Assembly: GCA_030149285.1 (NCBI GenBank)
Contig: JASBRU010000003.1
Location: 250,001 to 314,000 of the forward strand
Length of the DNA stretch: 64,000 nucleotides
DNA from: Flavobacteriales bacterium
Lineage (GTDB): Bacteria; Bacteroidota; Bacteroidia; Flavobacteriales; JASBRU01
Reading direction: 5' to 3'
Part shown: positions 53,775-64,000 of the stretch, piece by piece
How the letters are laid out: each line of letters begins with the position of its first letter
Position numbering within the stretch: the stretch's first letter is position 1
Notes under the pieces: model-generated
Told to the model about the DNA's origin: nothing
The model's input: the letters and a program-made list of their open reading frames with translations, nothing else
Databases searched by the model: none
Translations under genes and position numbers: made by a program

Positions 53775-54872
53775 ATGCACGGTTTTAGATACACAAAATA
53801 TATGGGAGAGGGCCAAAGTCCTTTCGATAAACTCTTAGGTATTTTCAAAGAGTTATTAGTTCATACATCTGGAGATTTTGATGAAGCATGGAGATGGCTA
53901 GAAGAATTAGATAAGACCTACGAACTAACAGATGATGACTATACACTAGATGACTTTTATAACGACCTAAAGAAAAAGGGCTACATAAAAGATAACGAAG
54001 ATAGAGGTGGTGGCGTTTCTATAACTCCAAAAACAGAGAAGAGTATTAGGCAAAGTTCATTAGACCAAATATTTGGGAACTTAAAAAAATCTGCTGCAGG
54101 TAACCATAAAACTAAGTTTACGGGTAAAGGAGATGAGCCTAATAGCGACTTGAGACAGTTTCAGTTTGGGGACTCTATAGACCAAATTGCTATGACAGAG
54201 TCTTTTAAAAACGCTTATCATAATCACGGAATTGGAGAGTTTAGGATGACCGAAGATGACTTGGTTGTTAACGAAACACATTACAAGGCGCAGATGTCTA
54301 CTGTTTTAATGATAGATATCTCTCACTCTATGATACTGTATGGCGAAGACCGTATTACACCCGCTAAAAAAGTAGCCATGGCTCTTTCTGAACTAATAAT
54401 GACTCGATATCCAAAAGATACTTTAGATATTATTGTTTTCGGTAACGATGCATGGAAAGTGAGCGTAAAAGACTTACCCTACTTGCAAGTTGGTCCGTAT
54501 CATACCAATACAGTTGCTGGCTTAGATTTAGCTATGGATTTACTAAGGAGGAAAAAGAACAGTAACAAGCAAATTTTTATGATTACCGATGGTAAACCCA
54601 GTTGTTTGGTAGAGCCTGATGGTAGTTATTACCAAAACAGCTTTGGACTGGACGATTATATCGTAAACAAATGCTTGAATAAAGCTGCGGCTTGCCGAAG
54701 ACTAAATATACCTATTACCACTTTTATGATAGCACAAGACCCTTATTTACAACAATTTGTACAAGACTTTAGTGCTGCAAATAATGGAAAAGCATTTTAT
54801 ACAGGTTTGAAAGGCCTAGGAAATTACATTTTTGAAGATTACACAAGAAACAGACGTAAGAACGTAAGATAA
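53775..54872 (+). CDS. VWA domain protein paired with AAA ATPase
   Basis: MIDISHSMILYGEDR MIDAS-like DxSxS, FMITDGKPS. Confidence 0.85.
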   Translation: MHGFRYTKYMGEGQSPFDKLLGIFKELLVHTSGDFDEAWRWLEELDKTYELTDDDYTLDDFYNDLKKKGYIKDNEDRGGGVSITPKTEKSIRQSSLDQIFGNLKKSAAGNHKTKFTGKGDEPNSDLRQFQFGDSIDQIAMTESFKNAYHNHGIGEFRMTEDDLVVNETHYKAQMSTVLMIDISHSMILYGEDRITPAKKVAMALSELIMTRYPKDTLDIIVFGNDAWKVSVKDLPYLQVGPYHTNTVAGLDLAMDLLRRKKNSNKQIFMITDGKPSCLVEPDGSYYQNSFGLDDYIVNKCLNKAAACRRLNIPITTFMIAQDPYLQQFVQDFSAANNGKAFYTGLKGLGNYIFEDYTRNRRKNVR

Positions 54873-56329
54873 TGACAGAGATTAAAACTTTAGGAGAATT
54901 AAAAAAATCGGGATATACACCGAAATCTATAAAAGATGAGTTGAGAGACAACCTCATTGAAAAATTACAAAAAAATGAATCGGTATTTGAAGGAATATTA
55001 GGCTATGAAGACACTGTAATACCGGATGTAGAAAGAGCAATCTTATCTAAGCACAACATCAACTTATTAGGACTAAGAGGTCAAGCCAAAACGCGTATTG
55101 CCCGTTTAATGGTCAATCTTTTGGATGAATATATGCCCATAGTTGAAGGCTCTGAAATGAATGATGATCCCCTACTCCCACTTTCTCGTTATGCAAAAGA
55201 TATTATTGCTGAAAAAGGAGACAAAACACCAATTACATGGGTACATCGTTCTGAACGATATGCCGAAAAATTAGCGACACCTGACGTTTCTATTGCCGAT
55301 TTAATTGGCGATGTTGACCCTATAAAGGCTGCTAACCTTAAACTATCTTATGCCGATGAGCGTGTTATTCATTATGGTATCATACCTAGGTCTAACAGAT
55401 GCATATTTGTTATTAATGAATTGCCTGACTTACAAGCGCGTATACAAGTAGCTCTATTCAACATACTACAAGAAGGCGATATACAAATTAGAGGGTTCAA
55501 GCTAAGAATGCCGTTAGACATACAGTTTATGTTTACTGCAAACCCTGAGGATTACACCAACAGAGGCTCTATTGTAACTCCATTAAAAGACCGTATTGGT
55601 AGCCAGATTTTAACACACTACCCCAAGAGTAGAGATATTTCTAAGCAAATTACTTTACAAGAAGCTAAATTAACTCCTGAGCAAAAAGAAAAGGTAATTG
55701 TAACAGACTTAGCTCATGATCTATTAGAACAAATTGCCTTTGAAGCAAGAGACAGTGAGTTTATTGATGAGAAAAGTGGAGTTTCTGCAAGACTTACCAT
55801 CACTGCTTATGAAAATCTAGTAAGCACTGCAGAACGCAGAGCCATTATTAATGGTGAAAAACAAACACATGTTCGCCTTAGCGACTTTATGGGTATTATA
55901 CCTGCTATTACCGGAAAAGTAGAAATGGTATATGAAGGAGAACAAGAAGGCGCAGCAATTGTAGCCGAAAACTTAATTGGAGATGCTGTAAAGCAATTAT
56001 ACAATAGCTACTTTCCTGCTTTAGATAAGCTGAAAACAGCCTCTGAAGAAAACCCTTATAAGACCATTATAGATTTCTTTGCCTCTAGTAATGAAGTGGA
56101 TATTATGGCTGATGCTTCTAATGAAGCATATGCTGATAGTTTAAAGCAAATAAAAGGCTTAAATAAATTGGTAAAACGCTATCAACCACAAGCATCAGGC
56201 TTTGAGCAACTGTTTTTAATGGAGTTTGTATTAACCGGTTTAGCAGAATATTCTAAGCTAAGTAAAGACAAACTAGATAAGGGATATAGCTTTAAAGACT
56301 TATTCTCCTCTATTGTAGATTTTGACTAA
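54872..56329 (+). CDS. MoxR/magnesium-chelatase-like AAA+ ATPase
   Basis: LLGLRGQAKTRIARLM Walker A variant, FVINELPDL Walker B region, FTANPEDYTNRGSIVTPLKDRIGSQI. Confidence 0.85.
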   Translation: MTEIKTLGELKKSGYTPKSIKDELRDNLIEKLQKNESVFEGILGYEDTVIPDVERAILSKHNINLLGLRGQAKTRIARLMVNLLDEYMPIVEGSEMNDDPLLPLSRYAKDIIAEKGDKTPITWVHRSERYAEKLATPDVSIADLIGDVDPIKAANLKLSYADERVIHYGIIPRSNRCIFVINELPDLQARIQVALFNILQEGDIQIRGFKLRMPLDIQFMFTANPEDYTNRGSIVTPLKDRIGSQILTHYPKSRDISKQITLQEAKLTPEQKEKVIVTDLAHDLLEQIAFEARDSEFIDEKSGVSARLTITAYENLVSTAERRAIINGEKQTHVRLSDFMGIIPAITGKVEMVYEGEQEGAAIVAENLIGDAVKQLYNSYFPALDKLKTASEENPYKTIIDFFASSNEVDIMADASNEAYADSLKQIKGLNKLVKRYQPQASGFEQLFLMEFVLTGLAEYSKLSKDKLDKGYSFKDLFSSIVDFD

Positions 56330-57981
56330 AGTTTAATCAATTTAAACTTATGGTAGCGAAGCATACAATTGTATGTATTGCGATACCCTCCGTCCTCTAC
56401 TTTTTGAAAATCAAAGCCGGTGTTTATTTCTTCCGCTTTGATGTAGTCAAGAGATGGTATTACATTGCCATAAACCTTTAAAAGGTTTAAAAAGTAATAA
56501 CTTACATCAAAACCTTGTAACGCAAATACTGATGGCTCTGTGAGGTTTAGCTGACGATACTTATTGATAAAGCATATGGTAGCAGTGTCTGTATAGTTGG
56601 TATTAGTATTAGATGGTGTATGTAGGTTAAGGTTTACAAAATATCGGTTCTCAATGGTCTCTACATTTCTAAGCTTAGACAATCCATATAAAAATACATT
56701 ACTACTATCGGCATAATCATTCATCTTTGTAAATAAATCAGACATAAACACCTGATCTTTAGATGGAATAACAAATATATTTTTACGGTCTTTCTCCATC
56801 ATTTGCAGCACCTTTGCTTTATCAATTCGTTCTGTCTTTACAATGTACTCTTGAATTGAAATAACAGAATCAGATTGCGTAAGCAAATTAGATTTTAGGC
56901 TCTCCAAACTATTCTTTTCTTCCTCTATATTCTGGCATAGCAAAATTATATTGTCTTTAGCATAATTTGCATTAATATGATTAGCTATTGCTAATAACTC
57001 CGCATCCTTGCTTGGTAAAACCTGTATTAAGTTGGTTCTCTTTTCTGTAAAATCATTATTAGCAAAAGGAGAAACAACTGGTATATTATCTTTTTGTAGT
57101 GCTTCTGCCACCATTTCTACACTACTGGCAAACAACGGACCTATTACTAAGTCCATGGTTTCAAACTCAGGCTTACTTATTATTTCATTAATGGTTTTCT
57201 TATTATTATCTGTATCATATACATGTAAGTTTACTGTAAGACCTTGTTTTACTAAACTATCTACAGCAATTTGCAACCCTGCATAAAACTCTAATGCTAC
57301 TTTTGAGCGATTGTATATCTGTTCATCCTCTCCAAATTCAGTATTAAACTCTATAGTATCATTTTGATTTAAATACAGTGGTAACATAACTGCCACATTA
57401 TACTCTCTTATCTCCTTTACAGTGTCTGGTAAATGAGCTGCTTTAAGGGTATCTTTTTTAGATTTAAATAAGAAGTCTAATAAGCTAGGCTCATCTTCTT
57501 CTACTTCTGTGGCTTTTTCTTCAACTTCAGGAGTAATTGTTTTAACCGTTAGCTTTTTCTTACGGATTTTTATAACCTGACCAACTTTTAAACCATCTTC
57601 TAACTCTGGGTTTAGCTCAATAAGCTCTTCTTGGGTAACATCATACATCACCTTTAATCTGTAAAAGGTTTGTTGTGGTTCTACTGTATGTAGCACATAC
57701 AGTACACTATCAGGCAAGGTATTATCAATGGTTGGTTTCGGCTTATTGGGTAAAATTAAAACGGTTCCATTTTTAAGCTCATCTACCTTTACATCCGGAT
57801 TTAGGTTTAGTATCTCATCTACTGTTACATCATATAGTTTAGAGATACTGTATAGCGTCTGCTCTTCTTCTACAGTATGAATACGGTACTTCTTTTTACT
57901 GGTATCGTCTTGTGCGTTCACAAAAAATGAACATAGCAACAAAAGGCCAGTAACAAAAAACTTAGCTATATACTTGGTCAT
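56326..57981 (-). CDS. LysM-repeat protein fused to type-1 periplasmic-binding (PBP1/receptor-ligand) domain
   Basis: LysM repeats (HTVEEEQTLYSISKLYDVTVDEILNLNP; HTVEPQQTFYRLKVMYDVTQEELIELNP) followed by a PBP1-like domain; start revised to MTKYIAKFF. Confidence 0.85.
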   Translation of the reverse strand: MTKYIAKFFVTGLLLLCSFFVNAQDDTSKKKYRIHTVEEEQTLYSISKLYDVTVDEILNLNPDVKVDELKNGTVLILPNKPKPTIDNTLPDSVLYVLHTVEPQQTFYRLKVMYDVTQEELIELNPELEDGLKVGQVIKIRKKKLTVKTITPEVEEKATEVEEDEPSLLDFLFKSKKDTLKAAHLPDTVKEIREYNVAVMLPLYLNQNDTIEFNTEFGEDEQIYNRSKVALEFYAGLQIAVDSLVKQGLTVNLHVYDTDNNKKTINEIISKPEFETMDLVIGPLFASSVEMVAEALQKDNIPVVSPFANNDFTEKRTNLIQVLPSKDAELLAIANHINANYAKDNIILLCQNIEEEKNSLESLKSNLLTQSDSVISIQEYIVKTERIDKAKVLQMMEKDRKNIFVIPSKDQVFMSDLFTKMNDYADSSNVFLYGLSKLRNVETIENRYFVNLNLHTPSNTNTNYTDTATICFINKYRQLNLTEPSVFALQGFDVSYYFLNLLKVYGNVIPSLDYIKAEEINTGFDFQKVEDGGYRNTYNCMLRYHKFKLIKL

Positions 57982-57997
57982 GTGATAAATATAGTAA

Positions 57998-59527
57998 TTA
58001 TTCCCACTCAATTGTGGCAGGTGGCTTAGAGCTAATATCGTATACAACTCTATTAACGCCTTTTACATTGTTTATTATCTTATTAGATACTTTTGCCAAA
58101 AACTCATAAGGCAAGTGTACCCAATCTGCAGTCATACCATCAGTAGACTCTACTGCTCTTAGCGCAACTACTTTTTCATAAGTACGTTCATCGCCCATAA
58201 CTCCTACAGAGTTTACCGGTAATAACATTGCTCCGGCCTGCCATACATCATCATACAAACCTGCTTCTCGCAAGCCATTAATAAAGATATAATCTACCTC
58301 TTGCAAAATGCGTACCTTTTCGGCAGTAATGTCTCCTAAAATACGAATAGCTAAGCCCGGTCCTGGGAATGGATGACGACCTAATAAGCTTTCTGATATT
58401 CCCATTGTACGCCCTACTCTTCTTACCTCATCCTTAAATAATGTATTTAAAGGCTCTACAACTTTCAATTTCATAAAGTCAGGCAAACCACCTACATTAT
58501 GATGTGATTTAATAGTAGCTGATGGTCCTTTTACAGATACCGATTCAATTATATCCGGATAGATAGTACCTTGAGCTAACCATTTTACATTTTCTATTTG
58601 ATGTGCTTCCTCATCAAAAACCTCAATAAATACTCTACCAATGATTTTTCGTTTGGTTTCAGGGTCAGATACATCTGCTAATTGGCTGTAAAACTTATCT
58701 TTAGCATTTACGCCTTTTACATTTAAACCCATTCCTTTATATTGCTCCAATACGCTTTCAAATTCATCTTTACGAAGCAATCCATTATCTACAAATATGG
58801 CATATAAATTATCGCCAATTGCTTTTTGTAATAGCACAGCAGCAACAGTAGAGTCTACACCACCAGATAAACCTAATACTACTTTATCATTACCTAGCTT
58901 TTCTTTCAATTCAGCAACGGTAGAGTCTACAAAAGAGTCCGGTGTCCAGTCTTGGCTACAACCGCAAATTTCTACTACAAAGTTTTGCAATAAGGTTTTA
59001 CCATCTGTAGAATGGTATACCTCTGGGTGAAATTGAATAGCATACGTCTCCTCGCCATTTATACTATACGCAGCACATTCTACATCTTCTGTGCTAGCTA
59101 CAATCTCATAATTATCAGGCAGTTTCTCTATTGTATCACCATGTGACATCCACACTTGAGAACCTACAGGAACACCTTTTAGTAACGCATTATCATTATG
59201 AACCATACTTAAGTTAGCACGACCATACTCACGCTTATTAGATGGCATTACTTCGCCACCATAATGTTGAGCCATAAATTGTGCTCCATAGCATACACCA
59301 AGTAATGGTAACTTGCCTTTAATGTCAGATAAATCCGGAACAGGTGCCTTTTCATCTCTTACAGAGAACGGGCTACCAGAAAGGATAACTCCTTTTACAT
59401 CTTCTGTGATTTCCGGGAAATGATTGAATGGGTGAATTTCACAATAAACATTAAGCTCTCTTACTCTACGAGCAATTAGTTGTGTATACTGCGAACCAAA
59501 ATCGAGGATGAGAATTTTTTCTTGCAT
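57998..59527 (-). CDS. guaA: GMP synthase (glutamine-hydrolysing)
   Basis: [48 protein letters not shown]; start set at MQEKILIL (59527). Confidence 0.96.
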   Translation of the reverse strand: MQEKILILDFGSQYTQLIARRVRELNVYCEIHPFNHFPEITEDVKGVILSGSPFSVRDEKAPVPDLSDIKGKLPLLGVCYGAQFMAQHYGGEVMPSNKREYGRANLSMVHNDNALLKGVPVGSQVWMSHGDTIEKLPDNYEIVASTEDVECAAYSINGEETYAIQFHPEVYHSTDGKTLLQNFVVEICGCSQDWTPDSFVDSTVAELKEKLGNDKVVLGLSGGVDSTVAAVLLQKAIGDNLYAIFVDNGLLRKDEFESVLEQYKGMGLNVKGVNAKDKFYSQLADVSDPETKRKIIGRVFIEVFDEEAHQIENVKWLAQGTIYPDIIESVSVKGPSATIKSHHNVGGLPDFMKLKVVEPLNTLFKDEVRRVGRTMGISESLLGRHPFPGPGLAIRILGDITAEKVRILQEVDYIFINGLREAGLYDDVWQAGAMLLPVNSVGVMGDERTYEKVVALRAVESTDGMTADWVHLPYEFLAKVSNKIINNVKGVNRVVYDISSKPPATIEWE

Positions 59528-59590
59528 GCGCAAAAATACTATTTGTATTGAATATAGCCAGCGAAATTATAAGAGGTTTTTTAACTATTA

Positions 59591-60361
59591 TTAGATAATA
59601 CCTATACCTAATAAAATTGCTAAAGCAATCATCATTATCCCTACTACTATTTGTACAGTACGAATAGTGATTTTATGCATTACCTTTTTACCGATGTATG
59701 CCCCTATAAATGCTGATGCTGTAGCTATAACTAAGGGTTGCCAATTATCCGTAATTCCTGTTGAAGTCATTCGGGCAAAGTAAACTGGTAGTCTAGTAAA
59801 GTCTACCAGTACTGCAATAGCTACTCCTGTAGCAATAAACATTTCTTTTGTTAAGCCTGCTTTTATTAAAAACATAGTACGTAATGCCCCTTGGTGTCCA
59901 GAGAGCCCTCCAAAAAATCCACTAATGGCGCCACCGGGTAATAAATACTTCTTTTTAAACGAAAAAGTTTTAATTGTAGGCACTAACTCTGTTATAGCAA
60001 AGAATATCATCAATACAGCAACAACTAGCTTTATTGGGGTAATTAGATAAATGTGTTCTCCATAACTCCATGAATGAATAACCGATAGATCCTCTAAACG
60101 CAATAACAGTTTAGCCCCAAAAAAAGCACCTAATATACCGGGAACACCAAACCACAATAAAGTTTTTCTATCTACATACGTATAGAGCAAACCAATTTTA
60201 AAAACATTATTGAGTAAGTGTACGATACCTGTAAGGGCTATAGCCACTTCTACAGGAAAGAATAAAATAAATACTGGCGTAAGAATAGTGCCTAAGCCAA
60301 AACCCGATATAAGTGTAAGCAGTGATGCTAAAAGGGCGGCTATAGCTATAATTATCTCCAT
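59591..60361 (-). CDS. Sulfite exporter TauE/SafE (TSUP) family protein
   Basis: Multi-TM; GGAISGFFGGLSGHQGALRTMFL. Confidence 0.88.
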   Translation of the reverse strand: MEIIIAIAALLASLLTLISGFGLGTILTPVFILFFPVEVAIALTGIVHLLNNVFKIGLLYTYVDRKTLLWFGVPGILGAFFGAKLLLRLEDLSVIHSWSYGEHIYLITPIKLVVAVLMIFFAITELVPTIKTFSFKKKYLLPGGAISGFFGGLSGHQGALRTMFLIKAGLTKEMFIATGVAIAVLVDFTRLPVYFARMTSTGITDNWQPLVIATASAFIGAYIGKKVMHKITIRTVQIVVGIMMIALAILLGIGII

Positions 60362-61966
60362 CTATTCTTCTGTGAGAACTGTAAATTTTAGTTCAAGTGG
60401 GTTTAAATTTTTCAGCAATGAATTTATAAACTCTTCGCCATATTCCAAGTAAAAAGGAATTAAATTATCATGTCGTTCTTGTAAAGAACCATTCGGAAAT
60501 AACTCATGCTTTATAGCTCGTACACGCTCTACTTCATCTCCTAACCTTCTTTTTTCTGCTTTCAGCAAGCGCTTTTCTAAATTCTTTAAACCCTTAGTTT
60601 GCTTGGTATGTTGTGCTTTTACAGCACCGATAAAGCTCTTATCTGTTCTTTCGGCTATCTTCTCCATATCAGAGAACATATTCTCTAGCATTTTGTGATA
60701 CTCATCAAACTCCAATTTTTCATTAGAATTGTTAGCTACATAATGTTTTACCAATTCTTCTTCTTTCAAGAAAATGGAATCTGTAATGCCTAGTTTCTCC
60801 AGTTTCTGCCCTTGGCTTTTATTGATCCATAAAACAGAGTCTCTAGCCATTATAAATGGAAATGGTACTTTATAATAATCAAATACACCCTTTAGCTGAC
60901 ACCAATAAGCAACCTCTGCCCCACCACCTATATATGCTATATTAGGTAATATCATCTCTTGATATAAGGGTCTAAGAATTACGTTTGGACTAAATCGCTC
61001 GGGATAAGAGTCTATCTCTTTTTCTAATTCTTCTTTTGTGAACGAAATACTTGTTCCTACTACTTTATACTGATCTCTCTCAAAAACAATACGTTCTCTT
61101 ACTTCATCAGTCAAGTAAAACAAGTTAATTTCTCTTGGGCTTACTTGCTCCTTGTATCTTTCTATAAAGCCTTTGGTTGTCTCTGTAACCTTTGCATGTG
61201 AAGTCTGTTTAAACAACTCATCTTTCACAACCGGAATAAATGCTTGCTTAAGTTGTGCAGCATCTGCATCAATAATTACTAAGCCGTGAGCACCAAAAAG
61301 TTCATGTACTATATATCTAGTCGCATCTGCATAATTATTATGCTTGGTATAAGCTCTTTCTAATAAATCTATCAATTCATCAGTACGGTATTGCTTACCT
61401 AGTACAGACTTTAATTCTGCTATTACTTTATCTAAACCTTCGGTAGAAAATCGCCCAACAGCACCTGTTTGTTTTGAGTCCCAAGTTACTCTACCACCAA
61501 ATAGGTTGATATGGTTTACTTCTTCAAAATCATGATCTTCAGAAGCCATCCAAAATACCGGCACAAAATAATACGAGCCAAACTTATCCTTTAAAGTCTT
61601 CGCAAGGTTGATTGCACTCACAATCTTATAAATAAAGTAAAGCGGCCCTGTAAACAAGCTTAACTGATGGCCTGTAGTTACCGTGTAAGTATTACTATTA
61701 CCAAGCTTTTGAATATTTGCTAGAGATGCCTCGATTGAAACTGTAGGATTTTGTATTTGGCTGTATTGTTCTTGTAATACCTCTACTAATACCTCTCTAT
61801 TAATAGGGTCTTTAGCTTTTTCTTGTAGTTGGGTTTCAAACTCCTCTAGTTGAGGAAAACGATTATAAAAAGGTTTTAAAAATGGGTCTTTATTAAGGTA
61901 ATCGGCTATAAATGATGAGAAATAGCCCGTTTCTTTAAATGGTATGGAATGTTTTTTCAACAGCAT
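60362..61966 (-). CDS. bshC: Bacillithiol biosynthesis cysteine-adding enzyme BshC
   Basis: TVTTGHQLSLFTGPLYFIYKIVSAINLA, FVPVFWMASEDHDFEEVNH. Confidence 0.94.
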   Translation of the reverse strand: MLLKKHSIPFKETGYFSSFIADYLNKDPFLKPFYNRFPQLEEFETQLQEKAKDPINREVLVEVLQEQYSQIQNPTVSIEASLANIQKLGNSNTYTVTTGHQLSLFTGPLYFIYKIVSAINLAKTLKDKFGSYYFVPVFWMASEDHDFEEVNHINLFGGRVTWDSKQTGAVGRFSTEGLDKVIAELKSVLGKQYRTDELIDLLERAYTKHNNYADATRYIVHELFGAHGLVIIDADAAQLKQAFIPVVKDELFKQTSHAKVTETTKGFIERYKEQVSPREINLFYLTDEVRERIVFERDQYKVVGTSISFTKEELEKEIDSYPERFSPNVILRPLYQEMILPNIAYIGGGAEVAYWCQLKGVFDYYKVPFPFIMARDSVLWINKSQGQKLEKLGITDSIFLKEEELVKHYVANNSNEKLEFDEYHKMLENMFSDMEKIAERTDKSFIGAVKAQHTKQTKGLKNLEKRLLKAEKRRLGDEVERVRAIKHELFPNGSLQERHDNLIPFYLEYGEEFINSLLKNLNPLELKFTVLTEE

Positions 61967-63276
61967 TCTTCTTCAGTTGGTATTCCATGCAAGTCATATT
62001 CACCTGCATCTGTAATTTTTACATTCACAAAACTCCCAAGAGGCATATAATGTTCTCTGGCGTCTACAAGCACTTCATTATCAACATCCGGAGAATCAAA
62101 TTCTGTACGCCCCACAAAGTATTCACCATCTTTTCTATCAAACAATACTTTAAATACCTTACCTACTTTCTCTTCATTTAGTTCTAAAGAAATACTTTGC
62201 TGAACTTCCATTATTTGGTTTGCTCTATCTTGCTTTACATCTTCAGGTACATCGTCCTCTAAATTGTAAGCATGGGTATTCTCTTCATGAGAGTAAGTAA
62301 ATACACCTAAACGATCAAAACGCATTTCTCTTACCCACTCTTTCATCGTTTCAAAATCCTCTTCAGTCTCACCTGGGTAACCTACAATTAAAGTAGTACG
62401 GATGGCCATACCGGGTACAGCTTCCTTAAACTGCTGTAATAGCTTTGTAGTTTTTTCTTTTGTTGTACCCCTGCGCATAGATTTTAGCACTGAATCTGCT
62501 ATATGCTGTAATGGAATATCTATATAATTACAGATATTCTTTTTCTCTTTCATTACCTCTAACACATCCATAGGAAAACCTGTAGGGAATGCATAATGCA
62601 GGCGTATCCATTCTATACCTTCTACATCAGATAATGATCTTAGTAAATCAGCTAATTTGCGCTCTTTATATAAGTCTAATCCGTAATAGGTTAAGTCTTG
62701 TGCTATTAATATCAGCTCTTTGGTTCCATTAGCGGCTAACTTCTTAGCCTCAGTAACCAACTCTTCAATTGGTTTAGAAAGGTGTTTACCTCTCATTAAT
62801 GGTATTGCACAGAAAGAACAAGGTCTGTCACAACCCTCAGCTATCTTTAAATATGCATAATGTCTTGGTGTTGTGGTTAAGCGCTCCCCTACTAACTCAT
62901 GCTTATAATCTGCGCCTAAGGCCTTAAGCAATAATGGTAAATCTCTTGTACCAAAGTATTGGTCTACATCCGGTATTTCCTTTTCCAAATCCGGCTTATA
63001 GCGTTCAGACAAACAACCCGTAACAAATAACTGATCTATCTCTCCGCTTTGCTTTTTATCAGCATAAGCCAGTATAGTGTTAACAGACTCTTCTTTCGCA
63101 TTATCTATAAAACCACAAGTGTTAACCACAATAATGTTACCTCCTGCAGCCTCGTGCACTACATCCTTACCATTGGCTTTTAACTGCCCCATTAATACCT
63201 CCGAATCGTAGATATTTTTAGAGCAACCAAGGGTTACTACATTAATCTTATTTTTTTTGAGTGTCTTAGTACGCAT
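61957..63276 (-). CDS. rimO: Ribosomal protein S12 methylthiotransferase
   Basis: VVTLGCSKNIYDSEVLMGQL, CDRPCSFCAIPLMRG (radical SAM CxxxCxxC), C-terminal TRAM. Confidence 0.96.
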   Translation of the reverse strand: MRTKTLKKNKINVVTLGCSKNIYDSEVLMGQLKANGKDVVHEAAGGNIIVVNTCGFIDNAKEESVNTILAYADKKQSGEIDQLFVTGCLSERYKPDLEKEIPDVDQYFGTRDLPLLLKALGADYKHELVGERLTTTPRHYAYLKIAEGCDRPCSFCAIPLMRGKHLSKPIEELVTEAKKLAANGTKELILIAQDLTYYGLDLYKERKLADLLRSLSDVEGIEWIRLHYAFPTGFPMDVLEVMKEKKNICNYIDIPLQHIADSVLKSMRRGTTKEKTTKLLQQFKEAVPGMAIRTTLIVGYPGETEEDFETMKEWVREMRFDRLGVFTYSHEENTHAYNLEDDVPEDVKQDRANQIMEVQQSISLELNEEKVGKVFKVLFDRKDGEYFVGRTEFDSPDVDNEVLVDAREHYMPLGSFVNVKITDAGEYDLHGIPTEEECC

Positions 63277-63280
63277 ACAA

Positions 63281-64000
63281 TTAGTTGGTCTTAAAGAAAG
63301 AATCTACAAACTCCATTTTATCAAACACCTGCAAATCTTCCATGGCTTCGCCAACACCTATGTATTTTACGGGAATTTTAAACTCATCTGATATACCTAT
63401 AACTACACCGCCTTTGGCTGTACCATCTAGCTTAGTTATCGTTAATGATGATACTTCTGTTGCTTTTGTAAACTGACGGGCTTGTTCTACAGCATTTTGC
63501 CCTGTTGAGCCATCTAATACCAACATAACCTCATGCGGTGCATCGGGTATTACCTTTTGCATTACACGTTTTATCTTAGTCAACTCGTTCATCAAGTTTA
63601 CTTTATTGTGTAAACGTCCGGCTGTATCTATAATTACTACATCTGCATTTTGCGATACTGCTGACTGTAAGGTGTCAAAAGCAACTGATGCAGGGTCTGA
63701 GCCCATAGCTTGCTTTACAATTGGTACTCCTACTCTTTCCGACCATATTACTAATTGGTCTACAGCAGCGGCTCTAAAAGTGTCTGCAGCACCTAGCACT
63801 ACACTTTTTCCTTCGCTTTTAAAACGATGTGCTAGTTTGCCTATAGTTGTGGTTTTACCAACACCATTAACGCCAACCACCATAATAACATATGGGGTTT
63901 TAGTTTCAGGTATCAGTACTTTATTATCAGTTGTTTCATTTTCAGCAAGTAAGCCAGCTATTTCTTCCTTTAGTATTTTATTGAGTTCGTCTGTACCAAA
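63281..64000 (-). CDS. ftsY: Signal recognition particle receptor FtsY (runs off right edge)
   Basis: VVGVNGVGKTTTIGKLAHRF, GAADTFRAAAVDQL, IDTAGRLH, TKLDGTAKGGV. Confidence 0.94.
   Translation of the reverse strand, partial: FGTDELNKILKEEIAGLLAENETTDNKVLIPETKTPYVIMVVGVNGVGKTTTIGKLAHRFKSEGKSVVLGAADTFRAAAVDQLVIWSERVGVPIVKQAMGSDPASVAFDTLQSAVSQNADVVIIDTAGRLHNKVNLMNELTKIKRVMQKVIPDAPHEVMLVLDGSTGQNAVEQARQFTKATEVSSLTITKLDGTAKGGVVIGISDEFKIPVKYIGVGEAMEDLQVFDKMEFVDSFFKTN

Noticed and set aside
60362-61966. BshC as an unusual find
   Set aside because: Bacillithiol biosynthesis genes are already known in Bacteroidota; a normal housekeeping gene here.

Overview
The window is 64 kb of a low-GC Bacteroidota chromosome, probably Flavobacteriales-like. 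Support for this comes from type IX secretion (T9SS) C-terminal domains, DUF4835/PorD, TAnnTTTG promoter elements and the RpoZ, DPP11 and BshC families. Most of it is ordinary housekeeping: gyrA (partial), clpC, lysA, aspartokinase, fabI, recN, coaBC, rpoZ, bamD, dapA, ligA, prmC, ribD, dnaA, lplA, fabG, sucD, mnmE, guaA, bshC, rimO and ftsY (partial). The most unusual stretch is downstream of mnmE (about 43.39-45.03 kb). The last codons of mnmE (FCIGK-stop) recur twice as stand-alone 24-bp direct repeats at 44019-44042 and 45007-45030. Each repeat sits just upstream of small accessory genes co-oriented with mnmE. This looks like serial attachment sites left by, or used by, integrative elements targeting the mnmE 3' end (the SGI1-type target), arranged like a small cassette array with no recombinase visible in the window. 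Other points: a TfoX C-terminal-domain-like frame that lacks a canonical start codon and lies in frame after the tandem TAA TAA of dapA (absent from the ORF track); a ferric-reductase-like membrane protein fused to a Rieske domain in an uncharacterised operon; a perfect 24-bp palindrome; and several candidate leaderless promoters. All family calls come from reading motifs in the translations. No searches were run.
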